Shown piece by piece: positions 1 to 10,140 of a stretch of DNA of 42,801 bases (position 1 is the stretch's first letter; each line of letters starts with the position of its first letter). A program made the position numbers and the translations under genes. The DNA comes from Candidatus Eiseniibacteriota bacterium (GTDB taxonomy: Bacteria; Joyebacterota; Joyebacteria; Joyebacterales; Joyebacteraceae). The notes below the pieces were generated by a model. It saw nothing but the letters and a program-made list of their open reading frames with translations. It made no database searches and was not told the DNA's origin. The DNA is taken from the NCBI GenBank assembly GCA_030613615.1, contig JAUWLR010000007.1, forward strand, positions 1-42,801. The letters are read 5' to 3'.

Positions 1-2
1 GC

Positions 3-593
3 GGCGCGTTTCACGTGGATAACATCAGGGTGTACGACTTCGCGACCGGCGAGGTGTACTTCTACGACGACTGTGAGGACGGCATCGGTCTCTGCGAACC
101 CACGGTCCCCCCGGCGGCGGGTGACTGGTGGCACATCATCGCCCGCAGCTGTCCGGCCTACTCGGACCCGCACTCGTGGTGGTGCGGGGATGATGCGGAC
201 ACGAGCCACGTGCCGCCGGGGCTGCACAACGAACTATTCACCCCACTGGTCGAATTCATCAGCGCGGTCTGGAGGTGCACGGTTTACTTCGCCAGTCACT
301 TCGCAGTACCGACAGTGGACAACGACTACATAGAGTTTCTTGGGACATGCGACGGGGATGATTACTACAGCTTCGGCGCATACTGGGGCGACTTCGGTTC
401 GTGCGACGGCTGGGACGGCACGGCCCTCAACATCGGCTTCGACGTCGGCCAGTTCTCGCCGAACGTATTTGTGGAGGCCGCGGGCTTCAAGTTCATCTTC
501 CACACGACCGACGACGGCTGCGGCCCCGGCGCGGCCGGGGATGCGGGCGTCATGATCGATGAGATCTACATGCTAGGCTACCCGTTCTGGTGA
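3..593 (+). CDS. secreted/extracellular protein of unknown function, 5' end outside the window
   Basis: Frame is open to the left edge (…GAFHVDNIRVYDF…) and ends …MLGYPFW-stop. Trp/Cys/Asp-rich extracellular-like composition. No family recognised. Confidence 0.6.
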   Translation, partial: GAFHVDNIRVYDFATGEVYFYDDCEDGIGLCEPTVPPAAGDWWHIIARSCPAYSDPHSWWCGDDADTSHVPPGLHNELFTPLVEFISAVWRCTVYFASHFAVPTVDNDYIEFLGTCDGDDYYSFGAYWGDFGSCDGWDGTALNIGFDVGQFSPNVFVEAAGFKFIFHTTDDGCGPGAAGDAGVMIDEIYMLGYPFW

Positions 594-682
594 TGTAGCC
601 AGAATCGCGGAGAGCTGGAAGAAATACCACGGCAAGACCCGGCGCCGCGGAGGGCCGGGGACCACCAGGCAAGGAGGAACTT

Positions 683-3082
683 GTGTCAAGATGCGGAAGC
701 ATGATCGCGGGCATCGTGCTCGTGTCGCTCGTGGCGGCACCGGCGGCATGCGGAACGCCGGGTGGGACCATCCACCTCCTCACCCACCCCTTCAACCCGG
801 TGGAAGGCGAGCCGGCGATCGACAGCCGGCTCAAGGCAGAGTCGCCGGCGCCGGGAGAATCCGGGTACTACCTCGTGCAGCTTGCGGGAGCCTCGACGGA
901 CGAGCGAAAGGCCGCGGTGGAAGCGCTCGGCGGCGAGCTCATCGCCTACGTGCCGGACGACACGTGGATCACGAGGATCGAGGGAGACCCGTCGGGGTCG
1001 CTGCTCGCTTCACCGGAGGTGGCGTGGGTGGGCGCGTTCCACCCGGCCTACAAGATCTCTCCCACCATCGGCACTCATGAGTTCAGGAATCCGAAGCGCG
1101 CGGGTGATTCGTTTCTGACCCTGCGCGTGCGCGTCTTCGATGATATCGCGGGCACCGCGGTCGCACTCGAGCGGCTCGGCGTTGAGGTGCTCGAGGCAAG
1201 CGACGACGGATTTCAGAAGCTTCTCGTGGTGCACTCCTCCAGACAGATGGTCAACGCCATCGCGCGTTTGCCCGAGGTCTGGTGGATCGAGGAGAAACCG
1301 GAGTTCTACCTTATGAACGACACCACGAAGTGGGTCGTTCAGTCTAACGTCAGCGGCAGCACACCGATCTGGAGCCACGGAATTCACGGAGAGAACCAGC
1401 TGGTCGCCGTGATGGACTCGGGACTGGACTACAACTCTTGCTGGTTCCGGGAGACGGGCGGAGCGGTTCCGGGGCCGTCTCACCGCAAGGTCGTCGACTA
1501 CACGGCCTACGGCGGCGGAGTCGCGTACGACGGATGCGACACGGGGCACGGCACGCACGTCTGCGGGACGCTTGCGGGCGACCAGTCGTACATCAACGCC
1601 GGCAACTACGATTACAACGGCATGGCCTACAAAGCCAAACTGATGATGCAGGACGTCGGCGCCGACGACGAGTGGGCATGTATGATCGGCGAGGTCCTGA
1701 TACCGACGAGCCTCAGCTCCGCGTACACCAACGCGTACGGGCTCGGCGCGCGCATACACTCGAACTCGTGGGGCAGCACCGAGAACTCGTACGATTCATA
1801 TTGCGTGGACATAGACAACTTCATGTGGAACAACCCGCAGTTCCTGGTTCTGTTCGCCGCGGGCAACGGGGGGCCAGGCGGCAGCACGGTCGGATACCCC
1901 GGCACCGCGAAGAACTGCATCACCGTCGGCGCGCCACGCAGGCCGCCGGACCAGGACGTGGTGGCCAGCTACTCCAGCAGAGGGCCCGCGCACGATGGGC
2001 GCTACAAGCCAACGGTGACGGCGCCCGGCGGCGAGGCCGGCTACAGCTATGTCAATTCGGCCGACAACGATCCGGGCAATCCGCCCGCGCAGACGTGCAA
2101 CATGGTCAGCGAGCCGTTCCAGGGCACGTCGATGGCGACCCCGGCGGTCGCAGGGCTGGCGGCCCTCGCCAGGCAGTATTTCGAGGAGGGGTGGTTCCCT
2201 TACGGCATGCCCACCGCAGGTGAGGAGCTCACGCCAAGCGCCGCGCTGGTCAAGGCTACGATCGTGAACTCCGGGACCGACATGGCAACGGCCGATATCC
2301 CCAACCACAACGAGGGATGGGGCCGCGTGCTCCTGAACGACGTCCTGTACTTCGACGGTGACGCGATCGAGCTGAAGCTGGAAGACGAGGCCGGAGGCGT
2401 CTCGCACGGCGGAACGAGCGACTACTCGTTCACGGTGGACAGCTCCTCTGTGCCGCTCGAGATCGCGCTGGTGTGGACGGACTATCCTGCTACCGCCGGC
2501 ACGGGCGTTGCGCTTCAGAACAACCTCGACCTGACGGTCACCGCGCCGGGCGGAACGGAGTACAAGGGGAACTGTTTCAGCGGAGGTCAGTCGGCAACTG
2601 GCGGTTCCTACGACATCAGGAACGTCGAGGAGGCCGTGCGGCTGAACGCACCTCCGACCGGCGCCTACACGATCACGGTGGACGGGACGAACGTGCCCCA
2701 CGCGCCGCAGCCGTTCGCGCTGGTCGTCACGGGGTCGTTCGCCAACTGGCCGCCCCAGAGCGGAGTCGAGGATGACCCGGTGATGGACGGCAGGGCGTTC
2801 GCTATCGAGGGCATCTCGCCCAACCCGTTCAACCCCCAGGCCGTGATCTCCTACACCCTCCACTCCGTTGAGACGGGCCAGGCGCACGTCACTCTTCGTG
2901 TGATGAGCGTGGACGGACGCGTCGTCAGCACGCTCGTCGACAGGGTCCAGGACCCCGGACCTCACGAGATCGTGTGGAACGGTACGGACGCCGACGGCTT
3001 CCCTGTCGCGAGCGGCATCTACTTCTGCGACCTGTCGTACGGCGGAGAGAGAGACACCAGGAAGATGACGCTTCTGAAGTAG
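683..3082 (+). CDS. subtilisin-like serine protease (S8) with C-terminal FlgD-Ig/T9SS-like sorting domain
   Basis: GTG start behind AAGGAGG. Catalytic motifs VAVMDSGLD (Asp), GHGTHVCGTLAGD (His), FQGTSMATPAVAGLAA (Ser). C-terminus SPNPFNPQAVISYTL…ASGIYFCDLSYGGERDTRKMTLLK. Confidence 0.93.
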   Translation: MSRCGSMIAGIVLVSLVAAPAACGTPGGTIHLLTHPFNPVEGEPAIDSRLKAESPAPGESGYYLVQLAGASTDERKAAVEALGGELIAYVPDDTWITRIEGDPSGSLLASPEVAWVGAFHPAYKISPTIGTHEFRNPKRAGDSFLTLRVRVFDDIAGTAVALERLGVEVLEASDDGFQKLLVVHSSRQMVNAIARLPEVWWIEEKPEFYLMNDTTKWVVQSNVSGSTPIWSHGIHGENQLVAVMDSGLDYNSCWFRETGGAVPGPSHRKVVDYTAYGGGVAYDGCDTGHGTHVCGTLAGDQSYINAGNYDYNGMAYKAKLMMQDVGADDEWACMIGEVLIPTSLSSAYTNAYGLGARIHSNSWGSTENSYDSYCVDIDNFMWNNPQFLVLFAAGNGGPGGSTVGYPGTAKNCITVGAPRRPPDQDVVASYSSRGPAHDGRYKPTVTAPGGEAGYSYVNSADNDPGNPPAQTCNMVSEPFQGTSMATPAVAGLAALARQYFEEGWFPYGMPTAGEELTPSAALVKATIVNSGTDMATADIPNHNEGWGRVLLNDVLYFDGDAIELKLEDEAGGVSHGGTSDYSFTVDSSSVPLEIALVWTDYPATAGTGVALQNNLDLTVTAPGGTEYKGNCFSGGQSATGGSYDIRNVEEAVRLNAPPTGAYTITVDGTNVPHAPQPFALVVTGSFANWPPQSGVEDDPVMDGRAFAIEGISPNPFNPQAVISYTLHSVETGQAHVTLRVMSVDGRVVSTLVDRVQDPGPHEIVWNGTDADGFPVASGIYFCDLSYGGERDTRKMTLLK

Positions 3083-3135
3083 CCAAACCGCGTGACGCAC
3101 CCTCCGGTCGCGGGTGCGCAACGATAGCAAGATGC

Positions 3136-3170
3136 AGAGAGGCCTCCGCCTTGAGTGCGGAGGCCTCTCT
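3136..3170. terminator. bidirectional hairpin between convergent genes
   Basis: Perfect 14-bp inverted repeat AGAGAGGCCTCCGC / GCGGAGGCCTCTCT with a 7-nt loop, between the + protease and the - membrane protein. No long T-run. Confidence 0.6.
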
Positions 3171-3229
3171 CATTCCGTGCGGAACTGCATCCAGAAGCGG
3201 AGCTCTCCTCCGAGCCTGCTCGCCGTCTC

Positions 3230-3628
3230 TCAGAGCGCCTCATCGGCAGGCCGTGCCGCCTGCTCTCTTCTCCGCGAGAGCAAACCGTGTGTCACGTACA
3301 GAATCCCGGGTATCGCTACCATCACCGCAATGGGAAGGATCCCGGGCATGAAACTCACATACGCCCACCATCCGAACAGACACACGATGGCGAGAACGCC
3401 CCCGACCAGTCCCCAACGGAAGGCGAGCGCGTACGCCACGAACACACCGAAGGGGAACATCGAGAGCCCCAGCCACTCCTTTCCCCTCGGCATCGCCTCG
3501 CCGGCGGGGTGGACGAAGTTGACCACGATCACGAAGACGAGCACCGCGACGAATACCCCACCAGTGATGCGGGCACTCCACAGGAGAGCGCGAAGTCCAC
3601 GGCCTGCTCCTTCAGCCGAATCAGCCAT
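3230..3628 (-). CDS. small multi-pass membrane protein
   Basis: Hydrophobic segments (VFVAVLVFVIVVNFV, MFPFGVFVAYALAF, GGVLAIVCLFGWWAYV, IAVMVAIPGILYV). ATG at 3628 preceded by GGAGGG. Confidence 0.75.
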   Translation of the reverse strand: MADSAEGAGRGLRALLWSARITGGVFVAVLVFVIVVNFVHPAGEAMPRGKEWLGLSMFPFGVFVAYALAFRWGLVGGVLAIVCLFGWWAYVSFMPGILPIAVMVAIPGILYVTHGLLSRRREQAARPADEAL

Positions 3629-3655
3629 CTGACTGCCCTCCATCCGCAACCGCGC

Positions 3656-6600
3656 CTAGTCGAGCTGCTTCATCAGCACTTCGACCGCGCGCTCGAGCTG
3701 CGCGTCGGCGCCTTCCATCGACTCCTCCGGCACCGCGTCGACCCTGACGTCGGGCTCGATGCCCCAGTTCTCCAGGTTCTTCCCGGTAAGGTCGTACCAT
3801 CCCGAGCCGGGCACCCGGAACATGGTGCCATCGATAAGCGGTACGTCATTCGTGCCTATCACCGCGCCGAACGTCGGTGTTCCGACAACTGGTCCAAGTC
3901 CCAGCACTTTCCATCCCATCGGGAATATCTCGGCGTCGCTGTAGCAGCTCTCGTCTATCACGAGCGCGAGCGGCATGGTATAGAGCTCGAGCGGGTTGTA
4001 GGAGGGCGGCCTGCCGCGCGACATCGTGTAGCCGTACACTCGCCTGTCGAGGTACCGCAGGATCTCATCGTGAACCGAGCCGCCACCGTTGCCGCGGATG
4101 TCCACGATGAGCCCGTCCTTGTCCTTGCCCTGGGCGAAGAGGTCTTCCTCGAACTGGAAGAGGTTACCGGTGCCCATGCCCGCGATGTGCAGGTATCCGA
4201 GCCTGCCCCTGGAGGCACGCTCGACCTTCTCCCGGCGCTGCCGCACGCGGTCCTCGTAGGCCAGCGCGTGGACCGAACGCACGGGCCGGATCCTCACCTC
4301 GCGGCGGTTTCCGCCGCCCGCTGACGATGCCACTTCGATCAGTATCTCATCGCCGGCGGTGTCCTCGAGCAGCACGTGGTAGTTCTCACCCGGCGCTATC
4401 TCATGCCCGCCGATGGAAAGGATGTAGTCCCCGGCGACGATGCCCTCACGCTCGGCCGGGCTGTCGGGTATCACCTTCCTCACGAGAATACCGGGCCCAT
4501 CGTACCGCTCGTCGTGGTAGACCCCGAGCCTTCCCGTCGACCCACCTCCCCCGCCCCACTTGTAGATGCCAAGGTGCGACGCGGACAGCTCACCGAGCAT
4601 CTCCCGCACGACCGCACGGAACTCCTCCTCGGTGTACGCCGCCATCGCCAGAGGCTCGTACTTGTCTCGTATGGCGGGCCAGTCGACGCCGTGGAACTCG
4701 GGGTCGTAGAACCCGTTCAAGAGCAGCCGCCACGCCTCTGTGAACATCACCTCCCGCTCTGCAGGTATGTTGACCGTCATCCTGACGGAGAAGCCGACGG
4801 CGCCGCGGCCTGTCACGCTGCCCGAATCGGGGTCGATGCTGACGCTCGAGATCGTGCGTCCGTCAATGTAGTAGCAGGTCTTGCCGTCCTGGTCCCAGTA
4901 GAGATCCGTCGGATCGCTTCCGCCCTGTGAGACCTGCGTCAGGCTGCTGCCCTTCCAGTCGACCAGCCACAGATTGTCCCGCCGGAGGCTTCGGTCACGG
5001 AAGGCGTAGTAGTGCCCGTCGGGAGTCTGTGCGTAGAAATCGTAGCCGCCGCGCATGTCCATGACCGTGATAGTGCGCTCGTTGATGCGGTCGAAATCGA
5101 TGGTAACGTCAACGTCCTCGTCCTCGCCTTCGTCTTCTCCCTCGTCTTCAGCGTCGCCGGCCGCATCTTCGGCCTCGTCCTCCTCGTCCTCCTCGCGCTC
5201 CTCGTCAGTCTTCCAGTAGTCGTCCTTCAGCAACCAGATGTACTTGAGCGCGTACCGGCCGTCGTCGGTCCTCGACGCGAACGAGAGACGCTTCCCGTCG
5301 TCGGACCAGCGCGGCTGGAAGTCATCGTTCGGGTGCTCGGTGACGTCGACGGGCTCCCCGCCTCCCGCGGGCACGATGAAGATGTCTTCCTTGTGACCCA
5401 TCGTCGTGCGGGAGAAGGCGATCCACCGACCGTCAGGTGACCACGCCATGTGCAGAATACCGGGTTCCTCAACGAGTTGGCTCTGGTGCGCCCCGTCCAC
5501 GTCCATCGTCCAGAGCTGCCTGTCACCGCGCATGTAGGCGATGACGTCGCCCTCGGGAGAGGCGCTCGGTGAGAACTCGTCCTCCGGGGAATCGGTCAGC
5601 CGCGTCGTCTCGAACTTGAGCGCGTCCGAGAGCAGCGGCTCTCCCTCCTCTGCCGAGGTGACGGCATAGAGGTCGTAGTCGCCCGTGCGATCCGATGCGA
5701 AGACGAGCGTCTCGCCGTCGAGCATCCAGGAAGGGTCCTTCTCTCTCGCGGCCGTCTCGGTCACGCGTCTCGCGTCTCCAGCCTCCCCATCCTCGAAGGG
5801 GCAGACGAAGAGTTCACCTCGCACGACGAGGGCGAGCTCCGTCTCATCCGGCGAGAACGCGAACTGCGTCACACCTCTCGAGAGGTTCAGGACAAGGTCC
5901 TCGTTCCACTTGAGGTCGCTCGCAACAGAGATGACCACCTCTGTCGGCTCCCCGTCGGGCAGCTTGAGCTTCCAGATGCCCGCGTCCCACTCGTACACGA
6001 TGAGCGAGCCGTCCTCGGAGACCCTTGCCATCTGAACGCCGTCGTGGACGTGGTGCGTCACCTGGAAGGGCCCGCCCACGACCTTGGGCTTCCCGCTCTC
6101 CCCCGACGCCGGCAGATCGACGATCACGTTCCAGATGTTGGCTACGGAATCGGCGCGCTCGGACACGAAGTAGAGCGTGCGCCCATCCGCACCCCACATC
6201 GGGCTGTCGTCGTTGTAGAGAGAGCGCACGGCGCGGTAGCTCGGGCCGCCGTCGATGGCCCGAATCCAGATGTCGCGGGCGGCGGAGCCGTAGTAGTGCT
6301 GGCGCCACCAGGGGGTCCTGCCGCGGACGTACGCGAGCCAGCGTCCGTCCGGCGAGACCGACGTATTGTACCCTCGGTCATGCAGAACCCGCCGGGGTAG
6401 ACCACCGGACACCGACACGCGGTAGACATTGGACTCCAGCGTGTCGCGGTAGGACGTGAAGAGCACGCTTCCGCCGTCGCGGTCCCAGCACTGAGGGATG
6501 TCCCACGAGCTGTGCCACGTCAGTCGCTCGGGTACTCCTCCGGCGGAGGGGATGACGTAAACGTCCGCGTTCCCCGCCCTGTCGGACGAGAACGCGATGC

Positions 6601-6907
6601 GGTCGCCTTCCGGCGACCACAGAGGAACGTCGTCGTAGGCCTCGTGCACGGTGAGGCGCGTCGCGGCCCCGCCGGTGGACTCGACCCTCCACAGGTCCCC
6701 CATGTACGAGAACGCGATCTCACTGCCGTCCGGCGAAGGGGCCGGCTGCCTGGCATTGAGAATGCCATCGCCGGCGAAGCAGGGAAGGGCGGCGAGCAGA
6801 ACAATGAGGGCGGCCGCCAGTGTCACGGTAGTTGCTTGCTGCGCGCCTCGGTGGCCCGGCGCCTCTTCCGGCACGGTCATCTGTGACAGGGCGAAACGGT
6901 TCGACAT
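3656..6907 (-). CDS. Tricorn protease homologue: TolB/WD40-like beta-propellers, PDZ, S41 peptidase
   Basis: Repeated propeller motifs (PSPDGSEIAFS, WSPDGRWIAFSR, WSDDGKRLSFAS), PDZ-like PDSPAEREGIVAGDYILSI, S41-like LIVDIRGNGGGSV and DESCYSDAEIFP. Start chosen at MSNRFALS. Confidence 0.9.
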   Translation of the reverse strand: MSNRFALSQMTVPEEAPGHRGAQQATTVTLAAALIVLLAALPCFAGDGILNARQPAPSPDGSEIAFSYMGDLWRVESTGGAATRLTVHEAYDDVPLWSPEGDRIAFSSDRAGNADVYVIPSAGGVPERLTWHSSWDIPQCWDRDGGSVLFTSYRDTLESNVYRVSVSGGLPRRVLHDRGYNTSVSPDGRWLAYVRGRTPWWRQHYYGSAARDIWIRAIDGGPSYRAVRSLYNDDSPMWGADGRTLYFVSERADSVANIWNVIVDLPASGESGKPKVVGGPFQVTHHVHDGVQMARVSEDGSLIVYEWDAGIWKLKLPDGEPTEVVISVASDLKWNEDLVLNLSRGVTQFAFSPDETELALVVRGELFVCPFEDGEAGDARRVTETAAREKDPSWMLDGETLVFASDRTGDYDLYAVTSAEEGEPLLSDALKFETTRLTDSPEDEFSPSASPEGDVIAYMRGDRQLWTMDVDGAHQSQLVEEPGILHMAWSPDGRWIAFSRTTMGHKEDIFIVPAGGGEPVDVTEHPNDDFQPRWSDDGKRLSFASRTDDGRYALKYIWLLKDDYWKTDEEREEDEEDEAEDAAGDAEDEGEDEGEDEDVDVTIDFDRINERTITVMDMRGGYDFYAQTPDGHYYAFRDRSLRRDNLWLVDWKGSSLTQVSQGGSDPTDLYWDQDGKTCYYIDGRTISSVSIDPDSGSVTGRGAVGFSVRMTVNIPAEREVMFTEAWRLLLNGFYDPEFHGVDWPAIRDKYEPLAMAAYTEEEFRAVVREMLGELSASHLGIYKWGGGGGSTGRLGVYHDERYDGPGILVRKVIPDSPAEREGIVAGDYILSIGGHEIAPGENYHVLLEDTAGDEILIEVASSAGGGNRREVRIRPVRSVHALAYEDRVRQRREKVERASRGRLGYLHIAGMGTGNLFQFEEDLFAQGKDKDGLIVDIRGNGGGSVHDEILRYLDRRVYGYTMSRGRPPSYNPLELYTMPLALVIDESCYSDAEIFPMGWKVLGLGPVVGTPTFGAVIGTNDVPLIDGTMFRVPGSGWYDLTGKNLENWGIEPDVRVDAVPEESMEGADAQLERAVEVLMKQLD

Positions 6908-6994
6908 CGGCTCCCCCCGCGGCCGCGTCGAAGGCCGCAACATGTGCAGGCCCCAGGTGTGCCCGTCTCCGGACTCCTTAGGCCCGCTCTGGCT

Positions 6995-7621
6995 CTAGAA
7001 GTACTCCACTGTTCTCTCGTTCAGGTGGCAAGCTTCGTTCCATTTGAGCATAACGAAGGCGCCGTCGTTGAATCCGAAGACAGAGTAGCCCGCATTGTCC
7101 AGGTAGAACCTCCAGAAGTAGCCGCTCTCCATGCCCATGAGCGCGCCCGCCAGGAGCTTGGCCACTGACCTGTGCGACACGATGACCATCCTGGAGTCCC
7201 TGTGCTCATCCACGAGCTCGAGCGTTCGAGCGTACGCCCGCTCTCTCACGTCCGCGAGGCTCTCGCCCCCGGGGATCCGCAGAGCATCCGGGTCTTCCAT
7301 CCACAGGCGCCACAGCTCCGGCTGTTCCCGCCTCACGCGCTCCTTCTCCCTGCCCTGCCACTCCCCCAGATCGATGTTGTTGAACGCGGGATCCACAATG
7401 GGTCTGAGACCGTGCGGAGACGCCACCGCCCGCGCGGTGTCCAGCGCGCGGCCCATCGGGCTTGCGAACACCGCGGCGACCGGGACGCCGGACAGCGCCA
7501 CGGCGACCGCTTCAGCCTGTGTCCGACCGCGCTCATTGAGGGCGACATCGGCGCGCCCCCTGAACACGCCCGCCGTATTGAGCTCTGTCTCACCGTGGCG
7601 TACGAGAACGATCTCCGTCAT
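6995..7621 (-). CDS. histidine phosphatase family protein (phosphoglycerate mutase-like)
   Basis: LVRHGETELNTAGVFRGRADVALNERG with the RHG motif, and later IVSHRSVAKLL. Confidence 0.92.
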   Translation of the reverse strand: MTEIVLVRHGETELNTAGVFRGRADVALNERGRTQAEAVAVALSGVPVAAVFASPMGRALDTARAVASPHGLRPIVDPAFNNIDLGEWQGREKERVRREQPELWRLWMEDPDALRIPGGESLADVRERAYARTLELVDEHRDSRMVIVSHRSVAKLLAGALMGMESGYFWRFYLDNAGYSVFGFNDGAFVMLKWNEACHLNERTVEYF

Positions 7622-7732
7622 CGGTCAGTCGGCCTCCTGCAGTCGCCGGATGATCGTATGTCTGATCGCGGCAGGCCCTCGGTCGCGCGTTCGACAGTGA
7701 ACTCCATCGCAAACACGGCATGCGGGCGGACG

Positions 7733-8947
7733 TCATCTGGCGGGGAAAAGGAACTCCACGGCCCGCGGGAAGCGGGACGCCCAGGCACGCTCATTGTGTA
7801 TCGCACCTTCATCTTCGATGTATCGCAGGTGACGCTTGATCACCAGGCCCTTCGCCATCAGTATGTTCCTGGCCTGACGATGCAGCTCTATGATGTCGGG
7901 GACACCGTCCTCGTTCCGGTCCGACTCGTCCTCCGCCGTGCCCATGTCCAGCCACACTTTCACGCCGGGAGGCGGACTCATCTCCTCCAGCACAGTCAGG
8001 ATCTGCGAGTTCGACCACCGGTAGCTGGTGGACATGGCGCCGACGCGAGAGAACACGTCCGGGTGCGTCCACGCGATGTAGAGAGACGCGATGCCGCCGA
8101 GCGAAGAACCCATGATGCCCGTGTGCTCGCGCTCAGGACGCGTGCGGTAGGTCGCATCGATGAACGGCTTGAGCTCGTCAACGATGAAGTCCGCGTAGCG
8201 GGACGCACCGCCGCCCTTGCCGCTGTCGGAATCCTGCGTCGGGGTGTACTCGAATTCCCTCTCGCTCGTGTTGCATATGCCGACGACTATCAGTGGCTCG
8301 ACCAGGCCCTCTCCTATCATGCGTTCCAGCGTCTCATCCACGCCCCACTCCACTCCGATGAAGGAGGTCGCGGCGTCGAAGATGTTCTGACCGTCGTGCA
8401 TGTAGAGTACCGGATACCGCCGCTCCTCGTCCTCCTCATACCCCGGTGGCACATATACCCGCACGCACCTGGTGTTCCCGAGTGCGGTCGAGGGAAAGTC
8501 CTCATGATGCCTGAGGTCGCCGACCACGGTGTAGATCTCCCTTTCCCCCGAATAGTCGCGCCAGTTCAGAACGCGGACCGCCACTGTCTCGTCACCGATC
8601 ACGTCATGTTCCCGATCCGGGATCTCCTCGAACCACCGTCCCTTCTCCACGGTCTCCCACGAACCCCTGGTGAACTTGTACTGGAACTCGAGACCCGCGG
8701 GCAGCATGAGTGTGATCGCATAGCTGAGGTCGCCTATCTTCCCCAGCTCGACCTTCCCGGGATCCCACGGGCCCAGCGAGGGAATGCTGCCCGAGATGAA
8801 GACGCTCGCGTCCGGAGGCGTGTCCTCCGGGACGAGTACCTTGAACGTGACCATCGCGTCGCGCGCGCACGCGGCGACTGGGAACGCGAGCACCGCGGCC
8901 ACCGCCAGCACCAGCAGTCGAATCCCCGTCGAAGAACCCCTTGTCAT
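7733..8947 (-). CDS. secreted esterase, alpha/beta hydrolase (enterochelin esterase/esterase D-like) with N-terminal starch-binding-like (CBM20/48-type) domain
   Basis: Signal peptide; VTFKVLVPEDTPPDASVFISGSIPSLGPWDPGKVEL resembles CBM20; YPVLYMHDGQN and GIMGSSLGGIASLY (GxSxGG nucleophile elbow). Confidence 0.88.
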   Translation of the reverse strand: MTRGSSTGIRLLVLAVAAVLAFPVAACARDAMVTFKVLVPEDTPPDASVFISGSIPSLGPWDPGKVELGKIGDLSYAITLMLPAGLEFQYKFTRGSWETVEKGRWFEEIPDREHDVIGDETVAVRVLNWRDYSGEREIYTVVGDLRHHEDFPSTALGNTRCVRVYVPPGYEEDEERRYPVLYMHDGQNIFDAATSFIGVEWGVDETLERMIGEGLVEPLIVVGICNTSEREFEYTPTQDSDSGKGGGASRYADFIVDELKPFIDATYRTRPEREHTGIMGSSLGGIASLYIAWTHPDVFSRVGAMSTSYRWSNSQILTVLEEMSPPPGVKVWLDMGTAEDESDRNEDGVPDIIELHRQARNILMAKGLVIKRHLRYIEDEGAIHNERAWASRFPRAVEFLFPAR

Positions 8948-9001
8948 GATGTCCTCCTGCGCGCCGCCACACCGTGTACCACACTTGCGGTGCCGGTCCG
9001 G

Positions 9002-9499
9002 CTACATGTCCTGAAGGACCCGAACCAGCAGGAACGCCAGCACAGCCGCGATCGCGGTCCCCCATCCGAAGTACGCCTTGCTCACGACGCGGATGTCGTC
9101 TATCTCGAAGAAGGCCAGCCGCTCCCGGACTACGATGTCGACGCCCCGTATCTCCACCGCTCTCCCGATCGGAGTACCGTCCCGATAGACAACGTCCACG
9201 TCATCATTTCTGACGACGGTGATGCTCGAGCTCTTCGGAACAGAGCGGTCAACGATCAGAACACCGTCGTCCATCCCGATGAGAGTGCCGGAGAAAGAAT
9301 CGCCTGAGGTCAGGACGATGCGAACGGTGACCCCGGGCTCTTCGACGAAGTTCTCAGGCGTAGTGGCGGCACAGCCGGAGAGCATCGTGATGAACCCCGC
9401 GAGCAGACCCGCCACGAGGATGAGCTTGGTCGACCTGACAGTTGGAAACACCCCGCGTGTATTTCCGTGCGCCTCCATCACGACAGCCTCCGTGCTCAC
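9002..9499 (-). CDS. lipoprotein-like protein of unknown function, paralogue of the next gene
   Basis: N-terminal hydrophobic stretch ending LSGCAATTP (lipobox-like), beta-rich domain TVRIVLTSGDSFSGTLIGMDDGVLIV, C-terminal TM helix. Confidence 0.7.
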   Translation of the reverse strand: MSTEAVVMEAHGNTRGVFPTVRSTKLILVAGLLAGFITMLSGCAATTPENFVEEPGVTVRIVLTSGDSFSGTLIGMDDGVLIVDRSVPKSSSITVVRNDDVDVVYRDGTPIGRAVEIRGVDIVVRERLAFFEIDDIRVVSKAYFGWGTAIAAVLAFLLVRVLQDM

Positions 9500-9993
9500 A
9501 GGATGAACGCCAGGGTCGCACCGACGGCCGGCCCGAGAAGAAGACTCACGATCGAGGAGAGCGACCGCTCTCCACCGCTCTCATGGAACGTCGCGGAGGC
9601 GATATCCACGGCTCGGAACGTGCGGTGCACGACGGCCACGCGCTCGCCCTCGTCCGTGTCGATGCGCACGAACCGGCCCGGGAGTCGCTCCGTACCGGAG
9701 TAGAGAGCCCGCTCGTCGCCCCGCTCCCGCACCCGGACGTCGCCCTCGAGCGCGTGGCGCAAGGCGATAACCATCGACCCGGCATCGAGCGAGACGACTC
9801 GTCCGGTTACCTGCTCGCCGTCCGATGTAGCCAGCCTGACCCAGACCACCGCTCCGGATGCGCCCAGCTCCGCCAGCGGAACCTGACGCGCGCAACCGCA
9901 CGCGACAAGGCCGGCGCAGACGAGCACGAACAAGGCAATGGCGGGCGCACCGACGCACTTTCTCCCAGCGGTATCTCCGAATCTGAGTGTCAT
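9496..9993 (-). CDS. lipoprotein-like protein of unknown function, tandem paralogue of 9002..9499
   Basis: FVLVCAGLVACGCARQ; VWVRLATSDGEQVTGRVVSLDAGSMVI aligns with the neighbour. Overlaps it by 4 nt (ATGA). RBS GAGG before ATG at 9993. Confidence 0.7.
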   Translation of the reverse strand: MTLRFGDTAGRKCVGAPAIALFVLVCAGLVACGCARQVPLAELGASGAVVWVRLATSDGEQVTGRVVSLDAGSMVIALRHALEGDVRVRERGDERALYSGTERLPGRFVRIDTDEGERVAVVHRTFRAVDIASATFHESGGERSLSSIVSLLLGPAVGATLAFIL

Positions 9994-10140
9994 TGTATGC
10001 GACCTCCTCGGCCGCAATTCTATCCTATCGAGGGCCTTCAAGGAAGCCTCCCGAAATCCCTTGCACAGCCCGCATTCACGGCGGTAGATTCACTCGCGTG
10101 GGCGCCTTCACCGGCAGAACCCCTCACGCAGGAAGCCACG

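Noticed and set aside
1796-3130. 444-aa - strand ORF under the S8 protease
   Set aside because: Arg/Val/His-rich antisense shadow of a gene with clear catalytic motifs.
3136-3170. Possible mobile-element terminal repeat or REP sequence
   Set aside because: Single perfect hairpin between convergent genes, no transposase, no second copy seen in the window; a terminator role is simpler.
5090-5215. Acidic Glu/Asp repeat in the Tricorn homologue as a special domain
   Set aside because: Simple low-complexity acidic linker in a reading frame with good flanking domains; not distinctive enough.
7172-9307. 711-aa + strand ORF antisense to the phosphatase and esterase genes
   Set aside because: His/Arg/Val-rich shadow translation of well-supported minus-strand genes; a typical high-GC antisense ORF with no domain signal.
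9442-10140. N-terminal extension of the 371-aa + ORF
   Set aside because: Upstream part is antisense to the two lipoprotein genes and not protein-like; the real start is at 10141 with TM helices following.
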